The notes beneath the pieces are model-generated. The model searched no databases and had not been told where the DNA came from. It was given only the letters and a program-made list of their open reading frames with translations. The position numbers and the translations under genes are program-made. A DNA stretch of 64,000 bases. Origin: Aeromicrobium sp. Its GTDB lineage: Bacteria; Actinomycetota; Actinomycetes; Propionibacteriales; Nocardioidaceae. The stretch is from contig NZ_JAGLCD010000011.1 of assembly GCF_023146395.1 (NCBI RefSeq), positions 16,334 through 80,333 of the forward strand. Reading direction: 5' to 3'. Within the stretch, counting starts at the first letter, position 1. Every line of letters begins with the position of its first letter. Of this stretch, positions 48,378 to 58,167 are shown piece after piece.

Positions 48378-49151
48378 TCAGGCGGTGTCGGTGGCGGCGC
48401 GGAGCATCTCGAGCTTGACCGAGAGCTCCTCGTCGATCGCGTCGCCGAGCTGTTCGCGCAGGATCGCGACAGTGACCTGGCTCGCGGTCGGGAGCAGCGT
48501 CTCGGTCAGCGCCAGGATGTGGTCCCAGTCGGCCTCGGGGAGCCCCGCCTCGAGGAACGGATCGATGATCTCGGCCGACACCGACGTCACGAAGGCGTCG
48601 GCGATCGCGCGCAGGTGCGTGCGCATGAGCGGGTAGAGGTTGATGACGGTGCTGGGGTCGAGCCCGAGGTTGACGACGGTGGCGCCGATGCGCACGATCT
48701 GGGGCTGCAGCAGCTCGACGTTGTCGTCGTCGAGCCAGCGCACGAGTCCGAGCGTCGCGAGGTCGTCGATGAGCTGGGCGTCGCGGTCGACGCCGGCGAG
48801 TGCGGCGAGCCCGGCGCGCGACATGATCTCCGGCTCGACGTCGTGCGGCTCGTCGAGGATGCGCAGCAGGTCGAGGGCGTGGCCGGCGACGGCGGGTCGG
48901 GCGTCGCGGATGCTCGACTCGATGGCCTGCAGCGTGAACCCGCGGTCGAGCAGCTCCCGCACGAGCTGCAGCCGCTGCACGTGCTCGCGCCCGTAGTAGC
49001 CCGTGCGTCCCTCGAGACGGGGTGGCGGCAGGATGCCGCGCCCGGCGTAGGCCCGGACGTTGCGCACCGTCATGCCGACGTGTGCCGCGAGGCCGTCGAT
49101 CAGGAACTCGTCGTCGCCGTCGGCGCCGGTTCCGGACGCGGGGTCAGCCAT
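48378..49151 (-). CDS. MerR family transcriptional regulator
   Basis: FLIDGLAAHVGMTVRNVRAYAGRGILPPPRLEGRTGYYGREHVQRLQLVRELLDRGFTLQAI. Confidence 0.92.
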   Translation of the reverse strand: MADPASGTGADGDDEFLIDGLAAHVGMTVRNVRAYAGRGILPPPRLEGRTGYYGREHVQRLQLVRELLDRGFTLQAIESSIRDARPAVAGHALDLLRILDEPHDVEPEIMSRAGLAALAGVDRDAQLIDDLATLGLVRWLDDDNVELLQPQIVRIGATVVNLGLDPSTVINLYPLMRTHLRAIADAFVTSVSAEIIDPFLEAGLPEADWDHILALTETLLPTASQVTVAILREQLGDAIDEELSVKLEMLRAATDTA

Positions 49152-49168
49152 GCGGGCATCATAGAGGC

Positions 49169-49729
49169 ATGGGTGCATGGCGGGGTCGCCTTCTCGTCGC
49201 CACTCCGGCCATCGCGGACGGAGTGTTCGCGCGCAGCGTCGTGTTCCTGCTCGACCACGACGACGACGGCGCGCTCGGGGTCATCGTCAACCGGCCGCTC
49301 GAGTCCGAGCTGCACCAGGTGCTGCCGGCGTGGACGTCGTCGGCGACCTCGCCGACCCTGCTGTTCCAGGGCGGTCCGGTCGCGACCGACGGCGCCCTCG
49401 CGGTCGGGGTGCTGGCCGACCCGGTCTCGGCCGACGGCCCGCCATCGGGCTGGCGTCCCATGGCCGGACGGGTCGGGCTGGTCGATCTCGACGGCCCCCC
49501 GCCGGCGCCGCGTCAGCTCGTCGGGCTCCGCGTGTTCGCCGGCTACGCAGGGTGGTCCGCCGGCCAGCTGGAGGGCGAGGTCGACGAGGGGTCCTGGCTC
49601 GTCGTCGAGGCCGATCCGGCCGACCTGATCAGTCGCGACCCGGAGTCGCTGTGGCGCGACGTCGTGCGCCGCCAGTCCGGCGACCTGCGGTACTGGACGA
49701 CCCTCCCGGTCGATCCCGGCGACAACTGA
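49169..49729 (+). CDS. YqgE/AlgH family protein
   Basis: GRLLVATPAIADGVFARSVVFLLDHDDDGALGVIVNRPLE. Confidence 0.93.
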   Translation: MGAWRGRLLVATPAIADGVFARSVVFLLDHDDDGALGVIVNRPLESELHQVLPAWTSSATSPTLLFQGGPVATDGALAVGVLADPVSADGPPSGWRPMAGRVGLVDLDGPPPAPRQLVGLRVFAGYAGWSAGQLEGEVDEGSWLVVEADPADLISRDPESLWRDVVRRQSGDLRYWTTLPVDPGDN

Positions 49730-49782
49730 CGACGCGCCCCGTCCTGGGTCCGCACGTCACCGCGGCCGCGTACGATGTCGGC

Positions 49783-50067
49783 GTGGGATTCTTCGGCCGC
49801 GGAACGCAGACCGTCCTCGACGAGCGCACTGACCTGCGCACCGAGGACGGTGACCACGAGCGCTTCAGTCACTACGTCCCCAAGGACGTCCTGACCGAGG
49901 CCATGGTGATGGGCACCCCGGTCGTGGCCCTGTGCGGCAAGGTCTGGGTGCCGAGCCGTGACCCGCAGCGCTTTCCGGTGTGTCCCGAGTGCAAGGACAT
50001 CTGGGACTCGATGCAGGGCGACGACGACGAGGGGTCCGGTTCCGGCTCCTCCGGCTCGGGTGAGTAG
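49783..50067 (+). CDS. DUF3039 protein with putative zinc-binding Cys motif
   Basis: HYVPKDVLTEAMVMGTPVVALCGKVWVPSRDPQRFPVCPECKDIW; GTG start. Confidence 0.85.
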   Translation: MGFFGRGTQTVLDERTDLRTEDGDHERFSHYVPKDVLTEAMVMGTPVVALCGKVWVPSRDPQRFPVCPECKDIWDSMQGDDDEGSGSGSSGSGE

Positions 50068-51751
50068 CACCCGGCTACGGGCCTGGCAGCGCGCCGCCTT
50101 CGAGGAGTACACCCGGCGTCAGCCGCGTGACTTCATGGCGGTCGCCACGCCGGGTGCCGGCAAGACGACGTTCGCCCTGACGCTGGCGGCCGACCTGCTC
50201 TCGCGCGGGGTGGTCGACCGGGTCGTCGTGGTCGCGCCCACTGAGCACCTCAAGGTGCAGTGGGCCCAGGCGGCGGCCGGTGTCGGCATCGCGCTCGACC
50301 CCACGATGGCCGCCGGCGGCGTGCTCGGTTCGGACTTCACGGGCTTCGCCGTGACCTACGCCGGCATCGCCACCAACCCCACGGCGTACCGCGTGCGCAT
50401 CGAGCACCGCCGCACGTTCGTGATCCTCGACGAGGTGCACCACGCGGGCGATGCGTTCACCTGGGGCGACGCCGTGCGCGAGGCCTGCGAGCCGGCGGCG
50501 CGGCGCCTGTGCCTGACCGGCACCCCGTTCCGATCCGACGACAGCTTCATCCCGTTCGTGCAGTACGCCCCGGCCGACGACGGCACCCTCACGAGCGTCG
50601 CCGACCACAGCTACGGCTACGGCGACGCGCTGCGCGACGGCGTGGTGCGACCCGTGCTCTTCATGGCGTACTCGGGCGACCTGCACTGGCGCACGCGGGC
50701 GGGCGACGAGATCCAGGCCCGCCTCGGCGAGCCGTTGGGGCGCGACGGCAGCGCGCAGGCGCTGCGCACCGCGCTCGACCCGAAGGGCTCGTGGATCCCG
50801 GCCGTGCTCACGGCGGCCCACCGGCGGCTGACCGAGGTGCGCCGCGACGTGCCCGACGCCGGCGGCCTCGTGATCGCCTCCGACCAGACCTCGGCGCGCG
50901 CCTATGCCGCGATCCTGGCCGAGATCACCGGGGTCGACCCCGTCGTGGTGCTGAGCGACGAGGCGGGCTCGAGCCAGCGCATCGCCGAGTTCTCCGCCGG
51001 CATGGAGCCGTGGATGGTCGCGGTGCGCATGGTCAGCGAGGGGGTCGACATCCCGCGTCTCTCGGTCGGGGTCTACGCCACCACGACCTCGACGCCGTTG
51101 TTCTTCGCGCAGGCGGTCGGCCGTTTCGTGCGGGCTCGCCGGCGGGGCGAGACCGCCACGATCTTCCTGCCCAGCGTCGCGGGGCTCCTCGGTCACGCCA
51201 GCGACCTGGAGAAGATGCGCGATCACGTGATCGGCCGGCCGATCAAGGACGAGGACGACCTCTTCGCGGCCGAGGCCGAGCTGCTCGCCCAGGCGCAGGA
51301 GGCCGAGGCGGGCTCGGCCGAGCTGCAGAACCAGTACCAGGCGCTCGGCAGCCAGGCGTCGTTCGACAAGGTGCTCTACGACGGCGGCGAGTTCGGCTAC
51401 GACGGCCTGGTCGAGGACGGCGAGGAGCTCGACCTGCTCGGCATCCCGGGCCTGCTGGAGCCCGACCAGGTCGCCGAGCTGCTGCGGCAGTCGCGGCGCA
51501 GCAAGGCCGCACGGCCCAAGGTCGACCAGGTGTCCGAGGAGGCCGTCCTGCACGAGCGCCGCAGCGAGCTGCGCCGCGAGCTCAACGGCCTGGTCGGTGC
51601 GTGGCACCACCGCACGGGCCAGCCCCACGGGGTCACCCACACGCGTCTGCGCGACTCCACGGGCGGTCCGCCCGCCGCGTCGGCCTCGGTCGAGATCCTC
51701 CAGCAGCGCATCGACCTCGTCCGTCGGTGGGCCATGAAGGCCAGCAGCTGA
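50060..51751 (+). CDS. DEAD/DEAH-box superfamily 2 helicase
   Basis: AVATPGAGKTTFAL, VILDEVHHAGD, QAVGRFVRARRRGE; GTG start overlaps DUF3039 stop. Confidence 0.92.
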   Translation: MSSTRLRAWQRAAFEEYTRRQPRDFMAVATPGAGKTTFALTLAADLLSRGVVDRVVVVAPTEHLKVQWAQAAAGVGIALDPTMAAGGVLGSDFTGFAVTYAGIATNPTAYRVRIEHRRTFVILDEVHHAGDAFTWGDAVREACEPAARRLCLTGTPFRSDDSFIPFVQYAPADDGTLTSVADHSYGYGDALRDGVVRPVLFMAYSGDLHWRTRAGDEIQARLGEPLGRDGSAQALRTALDPKGSWIPAVLTAAHRRLTEVRRDVPDAGGLVIASDQTSARAYAAILAEITGVDPVVVLSDEAGSSQRIAEFSAGMEPWMVAVRMVSEGVDIPRLSVGVYATTTSTPLFFAQAVGRFVRARRRGETATIFLPSVAGLLGHASDLEKMRDHVIGRPIKDEDDLFAAEAELLAQAQEAEAGSAELQNQYQALGSQASFDKVLYDGGEFGYDGLVEDGEELDLLGIPGLLEPDQVAELLRQSRRSKAARPKVDQVSEEAVLHERRSELRRELNGLVGAWHHRTGQPHGVTHTRLRDSTGGPPAASASVEILQQRIDLVRRWAMKASS

Positions 51752-51773
51752 CGCGCCGGGTGCGCGGCACCGG

Positions 51774-52379
51774 CTAGCGGCCGCCGACGATGCGGCGGGC
51801 GAGGTCGAGCCAGCCGCGCAGGATGCGCTCGGTGTCGATCCCCGTGGTGCGGAGCTCGTCGAGGAGCTCGATCTCCAGGGGCGCCAGCAGGGCCGTCGCG
51901 AGCAGTCGGACATCGCCCGTGACGCCGAGCTCGAGCAGCAGGTGGTGCACGTGCTGCAGCACGAAGGAGGCGGCTGGGCCGGAGCGGCTCCCGCCGGCGC
52001 CGGCGGCGCGCAGGAGGTCGCCGTGCGTGATCGTGGTCTCGAGCCGGGAGCGACCGAACGCCTCGAGCCGCTCCCACGCCGGAGCGCCCGGTCCGAGCGG
52101 CGGTGGGCCCGAGATGACCTGCGACTGCCAGTGCGCCTCGCTCTGGTCGAGCACCGCGACCATCAGGCCGGCTCGACTGCCGAACCGGCGGAACACCGTG
52201 CCCTTGCCGACGCCGGCTCGCGCCGCGACGTCGTCCATCGTGACGTTCTCGGCCCCGTGCTCGGCGACGAGCTCTCGCGCCGCGCCCAGCAGTGCCGCCC
52301 GGTTACGGGCGGCGTCGCTGCGCTCGGCCACTGGTTCTCCGGCGAGCGGGAGCGGCAGCAGGCCGGAGGTGTCGCTCAT
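51774..52379 (-). CDS. TetR family transcriptional regulator
   Basis: LLGAARELVAEHGAENVTMDDVAARAGVGKGTVFRRFGSRAGLM. Confidence 0.93.
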   Translation of the reverse strand: MSDTSGLLPLPLAGEPVAERSDAARNRAALLGAARELVAEHGAENVTMDDVAARAGVGKGTVFRRFGSRAGLMVAVLDQSEAHWQSQVISGPPPLGPGAPAWERLEAFGRSRLETTITHGDLLRAAGAGGSRSGPAASFVLQHVHHLLLELGVTGDVRLLATALLAPLEIELLDELRTTGIDTERILRGWLDLARRIVGGR

Positions 52380-52438
52380 GGGGCCTCACTGTAGGTCGCG
52401 CGTCGGTCGGTGCGGGGAGGATCGCGGCGAACACAGCA

Positions 52439-52487
52439 AACGGACCGTGGTCCGTTAGGTGTACAGTATGAAACGGACTGTAGTCCG
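52439..52487. promoter_or_regulatory. Tandem TetR-type operators
   Basis: AACGGAC-CGTG-GTCCGTT (52439-52456) and CGGACT-GT-AGTCCG (52474-52487) between divergent tetR and FMN reductase genes. Confidence 0.75.
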
Positions 52488-52511
52488 ATTACCTCGACCC
52501 CAGGAGCGCTC

Positions 52512-53063
52512 ATGTCTGCCACCACCCACATCGCCGTGCTCGTCGGAAGCCTTCGCGCCGAGTCGGTCAACCGCCAGGTCGCCGAGTACCTGCGCGACCA
52601 CGCACCCGAGGGCGTGACCCTCGGCGTCGTCGAGGGCCTGGACGGGCTGCCGTTCTACAACGAGGACCTCGACGCCGGCTCTGCTCCGGAGGCCGCCGAG
52701 CAGGTGCGCGGTGACGTGGCGCGGGCCGACGGACTGCTGATCGTCACGCCCGAGTACAACGGCACGATGCCGGCCGTGCTCAACAATGCGATCGACTGGC
52801 TCTCGCGTCCGTACGGCCAGGGAGCCATCACGGGCAAGCCGGTCGCCGCGATCGGTGTGACCCCCACCCCGTACGGGGGCGTGTGGTCGCACGAGCACGC
52901 CCTCCGGTCGGCCACGATCGCTGGGGGAGTCGCACTGGAGGACGTCACGGTCTCGCAGACCTCGATCGACGTCGACGTGCTGGGGACCGAGGAGGTCATC
53001 GCCAGGCTTCAGGGCGCGGTCGACGCGATCGTCGCGTTCCAGCCCGCCCCCGTGGCCGGCTGA
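52512..53063 (+). CDS. NADPH-dependent FMN reductase
   Basis: AVLVGSLRAESVNRQVAEYL, ITPEYNGTMPAVLNNAIDWLSRP-type motif (IVTPEYNGTMPAVLNNAIDWLSRP). Confidence 0.93.
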   Translation: MSATTHIAVLVGSLRAESVNRQVAEYLRDHAPEGVTLGVVEGLDGLPFYNEDLDAGSAPEAAEQVRGDVARADGLLIVTPEYNGTMPAVLNNAIDWLSRPYGQGAITGKPVAAIGVTPTPYGGVWSHEHALRSATIAGGVALEDVTVSQTSIDVDVLGTEEVIARLQGAVDAIVAFQPAPVAG

Positions 53064-53105
53064 CCGGCCGGGAAGGTCTGGCCCTCCTCGGGTGTTGGGA
53101 CGAGG

Positions 53106-54155
53106 GTGAGGCTCTCCGTGCTCGATCTCGTCCCCGTCCGCACCGACCAGGCCACGGGCGATGCCGTCCGCGCCAGCGTCGATCTCGCCCGCACCGCCGA
53201 CCGGCTCGGGTTCGAGCGGTACTGGGTGGCCGAGCACCACAACATGCCGTCGGTCGCCGCCACGAGCCCGCCGGTGCTGATCGCGATGCTCGCCGCCGCC
53301 ACCGAGCGCATCCGGCTCGGGTCGGGGGGCGTCATGCTCCCCAACCACGCGCCGCTCGCCGTGGCGGAGCAGTTCGCCCTGCTCGAGGCCGCGTACCCCG
53401 GACGCATCGACCTGGGCATCGGACGCGCCCCCGGCTCCGACCCGGTCACCTCGGTCGCGCTGCGGGGTGCGGCAGGGCGCGGCGACGACGACGTCCGCCT
53501 GTTCCCGCAGTACCTCGACGACGTCGTGGCGCTGATGGGCACCCAGGGGGTCAAGGTCCCGGTCCCGCAGTCCCTGAGCCGGGGCCCGTACGTCCTCAAG
53601 GCCACGCCGGCTGCTGCGAGCGTGCCGCGGCTCTGGCTGCTCGGATCGTCGATGTACTCGGCGCAGCTGGCGGCCGAGAAGGGCCTGCCGTACGTGTTTG
53701 CGCATCATTTCTCGGGGCACGGCACCCGCGAGGCGCTCGCGTTCTACCGTGAGAACTTCCAGGCGAGCGACCTGCTCGACCGGCCCTCGACGTTCCTGAC
53801 GGCCAACGTCGCCGTCGCGCCGACCGCCGAGGAGGCCCGCGACCTCGCTCGCCCCAACGCGGTCAACATGGCGCGCCTGCGCGGTGGCCTGCCGATGCAC
53901 CCCCTCGCTCTCGCCGAGGATCCCGTCGACGACCTGCCGCCCCAGCTGGAGGCCATCGTGGCCTCGTCGCTGAGGCAGGGTGGGGTGGGCGACCCCGGGT
54001 CGGTCGCGGCGCACCTGACCGAGCTGGCCACCGAGCTCGACGTCGACGAGGTCATGCTGCACCCGATCGCCTCCGAGCACGTCGGGGTCGGCGCGGGGGA
54101 GGCCCCGGCGCGCGTGCGCTCGCTCGAGCTGCTTGCGGAGGCGCTCGCGTCCTGA
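53106..54155 (+). CDS. LLM class flavin-dependent oxidoreductase
   Basis: RYWVAEHHNMPSVAATSPPVLI, GGVMLPNHAPLAVAEQFALLEAAYPGRIDLGIGRAPGSD. Confidence 0.93.
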   Translation: MRLSVLDLVPVRTDQATGDAVRASVDLARTADRLGFERYWVAEHHNMPSVAATSPPVLIAMLAAATERIRLGSGGVMLPNHAPLAVAEQFALLEAAYPGRIDLGIGRAPGSDPVTSVALRGAAGRGDDDVRLFPQYLDDVVALMGTQGVKVPVPQSLSRGPYVLKATPAAASVPRLWLLGSSMYSAQLAAEKGLPYVFAHHFSGHGTREALAFYRENFQASDLLDRPSTFLTANVAVAPTAEEARDLARPNAVNMARLRGGLPMHPLALAEDPVDDLPPQLEAIVASSLRQGGVGDPGSVAAHLTELATELDVDEVMLHPIASEHVGVGAGEAPARVRSLELLAEALAS

Positions 54156-54249
54156 TCGCGTCGGGGCCCTGACGGCCGCGTCGCGAGGGTGGAAAGTCGC
54201 CCCGCCGTGCCCTAGCGTGACAGTCCCGCTGTCACGATGAGGAGTGCCG

Positions 54250-55155
54250 ATGCGACTGCCCCTGCGCCGCGACCACTGGGAGCGAGAGATCGATCGTCTC
54301 GACCCGGTGCACGACCGTCTGCGCATCACCCAGCTGCTCGCGCTGCACGAGTTCCCCTGGGACCTGCAGCAGGCGTTGAGCTTCGCGCTGTTCCGCACCT
54401 ACGCCGTGCCGAGCATCGGGCGGCTGCTGTTCGACACGGGCGAGTTCACGACCGACACGCAGCGCCGCCACGACGACACCGTGCTGATCCTCGAGGGCAT
54501 CATCGAGCACGGTCCGGACTCCGCCGCGGGCCGGCAGTCCGTGCGCCGCATGAATCAGATGCACGGCAGCTACGACATCAGCAACGACGACATGCGGTAC
54601 GTGCTCGCGACCTTCGTCGTGATGCCGGTGCGGTGGGTCGAGGACTACGGGTACCGGCGCCTGCGAAGCCACGAGATCAGGGCCTCGGTGGAGTACTACC
54701 GGCGCGTCGGCGCGCTGATGGGCATCACGGACCTGCCCGACGACTATGCCGGATTCAGCCGCCTGCTCGACGCCTACGAGGCCGAGCACTTCAGGCCCGA
54801 CCGCAAGACCCGGGCGGTCGCCGACGCGACGCTCGAGCTCCTGACGTCCTTCTACCCGAAGCCGCTCGCCCCGGCGGTCGACGCCTTCGCCCGGAGCCTG
54901 ATGGACGACCATCTCCTCGCCGCGTTCGGGTACCGCAGGCCCCCGGCGCCGGTGCGCTGGGCCTCGCGCGCCGCCCTGCGCCTGCGGGGCCGGGTGATCG
55001 CCCGGCTGCCGGCCCGGCGCGAGCCGACGTTCGCACGCGACTTGGCGCGGGTCAAGAGCTACCCGAACGGCCACATCGTGGCCCGGCTCGGCACGTTCCC
55101 CGCGACGATGCCGACCGAGGACGAGCTCGCGGAGCGGGTCAGCGCGACGGGCTGA
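54250..55155 (+). CDS. MpaB/DUF2236-type oxygenase family protein
   Basis: SFALFRTYAVPSIGRLLFDTGEFTTDTQRRHDDT, MNQMHGSYDISNDDMRYVLATFVVMPVRW. Confidence 0.82.
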   Translation: MRLPLRRDHWEREIDRLDPVHDRLRITQLLALHEFPWDLQQALSFALFRTYAVPSIGRLLFDTGEFTTDTQRRHDDTVLILEGIIEHGPDSAAGRQSVRRMNQMHGSYDISNDDMRYVLATFVVMPVRWVEDYGYRRLRSHEIRASVEYYRRVGALMGITDLPDDYAGFSRLLDAYEAEHFRPDRKTRAVADATLELLTSFYPKPLAPAVDAFARSLMDDHLLAAFGYRRPPAPVRWASRAALRLRGRVIARLPARREPTFARDLARVKSYPNGHIVARLGTFPATMPTEDELAERVSATG

Positions 55156-55699
55156 CCGTGACTCCGGCGGCCGTGAGCTCCTGGCGCACACGATCGAGGT
55201 TCTCCGGGTCCACGGCGGCCGTCAGGCCTTCGACGACCCGGACGTCGAAGCCCTCCCGGGCGGCGTCCAGTGCCGTCGCCCGCACGCAGTGGTCGGTCGC
55301 GATGCCGACGACATCGACCGCCGTGACGCCGGCGTCGCGCAGCCAGCGCGCCAGGGTCGCCCTGTCGGCGTCGTGTCCCTCGAAGCCGGAGTAGGCGGCC
55401 TCGTACTCGCCCTTGAGGAACACCGCCGCGAAGTGGTCGGCGCGCAGCGGCTCGTGCAGCTCGGCCCCCGGTGTGCCGACGACGCAGTGCGGGGGCCAGG
55501 AGTCCACGTAGTCGGGCGTCTGCGAGAAGTGGCTGCCCGGATCGATGTGGTGGTCGCGGGTCGCCACGACCGTCGCGTAGGCGCCGGACTCGATGAGCGC
55601 CGCGACGTCGGCGGCGACCTGAGCACCACCGGCCACGGCCAGCGAGCCGCCCTCGCAGAAGTCGTTCTGGACGTCGACCACGATCAGCGCTGTCGTCAT
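55139..55699 (-). CDS. pncA: Nicotinamidase / isochorismatase family
   Basis: ALIVVDVQNDFCEGGSLAV, TDHCVRATALDA catalytic Cys region. Confidence 0.92.
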   Translation of the reverse strand: MTTALIVVDVQNDFCEGGSLAVAGGAQVAADVAALIESGAYATVVATRDHHIDPGSHFSQTPDYVDSWPPHCVVGTPGAELHEPLRADHFAAVFLKGEYEAAYSGFEGHDADRATLARWLRDAGVTAVDVVGIATDHCVRATALDAAREGFDVRVVEGLTAAVDPENLDRVRQELTAAGVTVSPSR

Positions 55700-55731
55700 C
55701 GCTCCACCCTAGGACGACCCCGGGATGCGGG

Positions 55732-57015
55732 TCAGGTCAGGACCGTGTCGATCACGGGGCCGCCGGGGGAGAGCTGAGTCGCGGCGGCGGGCAGCTCGGC
55801 CATGGCCCGCCGATGGTGGGCTGCGGACTCCTGCAGTGTCGGACGGTGCACGCGCTCGCCCTCGCTGGCGAGCTCGACGAGCAGCGACCGGTCGTCGCCG
55901 TCGTGCGCCGGTGGCTCGCCGACGCCCACGAGCTCGGCCTCGGCGACCCCGTCGGTGAGGCGGCGCACCGCGTACTTGCGACCGCCGACGGAGGTCTTCT
56001 GCGTGCTGGCCTTCGCCACCGACACCATCGTGCCGTCGTCGTCGGCCCGGGAGACGAGCTTGTAGACGAAGCCCGATGTCGGCACTCCAGATCCCGTGAC
56101 GAGGGACGTGCCGACCCCGTACCCGTCGACGGGCGCGGCGGCCAGCGCGGCGATCGCGTGCTCGTCGAGATCGCTCGTGACGATGATGCGGGTGTCGGTG
56201 GCGCCGAGGTCGTCGAGCTGCTGGCGGACCTGGTGCGCGAGCGCGACGAGGTCGCCGGAGTCGATCCGCACGGCGCCGAGCTCCGGGCCGGCGACGTCGA
56301 CCGCGGTGCGGATCGCCTCGGCGACGTCGTAGGTGTCGACCAGGAGGGTCGTGCCGGTGCCGAGGGAGTCGACCTGCGCCGTGAAGGCGTCGCGCTCGGT
56401 GTCGTGCAGCAGGGTGAACGCGTGCGCGCTGGTGCCCGTCGTGGGCACGCCGTGCCGGCGGCCGGCCTCGAGGTTGGACGTCGCGCTGAACCCGACGAGA
56501 TGGGCGGCGCGGGCCGCGGCCACCGCCGCCTCCTCGTGCGTGCGACGCGATCCCATCTCGATGCACGGGCGCCCGGCGGCCGCCGCGATCATGCGGGCGC
56601 CGGCGGAGGCGATCGCGGAGTCGTGGTTGAGGATCGACAGCAGCAGAGTCTCCAGCAGCACGCCCTCGGCGAACGTCGACTCGACCACGACCACGGGGGA
56701 GTGCGGGAGATAGACCTCGCCCTCGGCGTAGCCCCAGATCGAGCCGGAGAAGCGGTAGTCGGCCAGCCAGTCGAGCGTCGGGGCGTCAACGACCTCGGCC
56801 TCACGGAGCCAGGTGAGCTCGGCCTCGCCGAACCGGAACTGCTCGAGCGCGTCGAGCGCCCGGCCGAGCCCGGCGACCACGCCGTAGCGTCGTCCGCCCG
56901 TCAGGCGCCGCGAGAACAGCTCGAACACGCTCCGGCGGTGGGCCGTGCCGTCGGCCAGGGCGGCCTGCAGCATCGTCAGCTCGTAGCGGTCGGTCATCAG
57001 CGCCGTGGACGTCAC
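55732..57015 (-). CDS. pncB: Nicotinate phosphoribosyltransferase
   Basis: ALMTDRYELTMLQAAL, RIDSGDLVALAHQVR; GTG start at 57015. Confidence 0.94.
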   Translation of the reverse strand: MTSTALMTDRYELTMLQAALADGTAHRRSVFELFSRRLTGGRRYGVVAGLGRALDALEQFRFGEAELTWLREAEVVDAPTLDWLADYRFSGSIWGYAEGEVYLPHSPVVVVESTFAEGVLLETLLLSILNHDSAIASAGARMIAAAAGRPCIEMGSRRTHEEAAVAAARAAHLVGFSATSNLEAGRRHGVPTTGTSAHAFTLLHDTERDAFTAQVDSLGTGTTLLVDTYDVAEAIRTAVDVAGPELGAVRIDSGDLVALAHQVRQQLDDLGATDTRIIVTSDLDEHAIAALAAAPVDGYGVGTSLVTGSGVPTSGFVYKLVSRADDDGTMVSVAKASTQKTSVGGRKYAVRRLTDGVAEAELVGVGEPPAHDGDDRSLLVELASEGERVHRPTLQESAAHHRRAMAELPAAATQLSPGGPVIDTVLT

Positions 57016-57056
57016 CTCGTCAGCGTAGGCGGAGCCACGGAGCGCGCCAGGGCGAC

Positions 57057-57145
57057 GGAGTCTGAGGGGTTGAGGGTGTCCCGGCACCCTCAACCCCTCG
57101 GACTCCATCGCCGGAGCGACCACAACCCCTCAGACTGCGTCCCCC
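57057..57145. repeat. Intergenic repeat family B (copy 2)
   Basis: GGAGTCTGAGGGGTTGAGGGTG-TCCCGG-CACCCTCAACCCCTCGGACTCC (22-bp stem, one G.T) plus GACCACAACCCCTCAGACTGCGTCC tail. Confidence 0.85.
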
Positions 57146-57191
57146 GCTCGGGGTCCCGACAGGTTTCGTCCCGCGCCGGGACTGGGTCACA

Positions 57192-57509
57192 ATGGGGGAC
57201 GTGCCCAAGACCGCTCCCGTCGAGCATGCCGACACCGAGGTCGACAGCGATGTCGCTCTCGACCTCGTGGTCGACCGCCCGTGGGTCACGATCGTCTGGA
57301 ACGACCCGGTCAACCTCATGAGCTACGTGGCCTACGTGTTCCGCACGTACTTCGGCTACACCGAGGAGAAGGCCGACACCTTGATGATGGCGGTCCACCA
57401 GGAGGGGCGGGCCGTCGTCTCCAGCGGCGGGCGCGAGGAGATGGAGCGACACGTGCAGGCGATGCACGACTACGGACTCTGGGCCACGGTGCAGAAGGAC
57501 GAGGCGTGA
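57192..57509 (+). CDS. clpS: ATP-dependent Clp protease adaptor
   Basis: [47 protein letters not shown]. Confidence 0.95.
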   Translation: MGDVPKTAPVEHADTEVDSDVALDLVVDRPWVTIVWNDPVNLMSYVAYVFRTYFGYTEEKADTLMMAVHQEGRAVVSSGGREEMERHVQAMHDYGLWATVQKDEA

Positions 57510-58093
57510 AGCCGTTCAGTCGCCGACGTCGCGGCGGTGTCACCGCCACGTTCGACGCCGGCGAGGCGGCGCTGCTGGCCAATCTCGCGCGCCAGGTCAT
57601 CGAGCTGCTGCGCGACCGGCACGGCGAGTCGGTCGCCGACTCCGACCCCCTCGCGGCGCAGCTGGGCCTGGACGGCCCCTCCCTCCCGCCGGAGGACCCG
57701 GTGCTGCGCCGTCTGCTGCCGGACGCGTACTCCGGTGAGGAGTCCGGTGAGTCGGGCGAGTTCCGCCGCTACACCGAGCAGTCCCTCACGGCCGCGAAGG
57801 TCAGCCACGCCGAGGCGGTGCTGTCGTCCCTGGTCGTCGGCGGGTACGACCCCGACGCGGGAGAGATCCGCGGCCAGGAGCCCGTCGAGGTCGAGCTCGG
57901 CCCCGAGGCCGTGCAGGCGTGGCTGAAGTCGCTGACCGACATCCGGCTCGCGATCGCCGTGCGCCTCGGCATCGAGACCGAGGAGGACGCGGCCCGGGTC
58001 GCGGTCTCCGACGACGACGCCGTCGCGGCCATGGGCGACGTCTACGACTGGCTCGGTTACGTGCAGGAGTCGCTCGTCAGCGTGCTCGGCTGA
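57506..58093 (+). CDS. DUF2017 protein
   Basis: GTG overlaps clpS stop by 4 nt; [20 protein letters not shown]..., Rv1332-like by synteny. Confidence 0.85.
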   Translation: MKPFSRRRRGGVTATFDAGEAALLANLARQVIELLRDRHGESVADSDPLAAQLGLDGPSLPPEDPVLRRLLPDAYSGEESGESGEFRRYTEQSLTAAKVSHAEAVLSSLVVGGYDPDAGEIRGQEPVEVELGPEAVQAWLKSLTDIRLAIAVRLGIETEEDAARVAVSDDDAVAAMGDVYDWLGYVQESLVSVLG

Positions 58094-58167
58094 CCGACTG
58101 CGCCCGCAGCGACCGCTCCGCGGACGCCCGACGGGACCACCCGGCCGGCGTCGATAGGATCAGAGTC

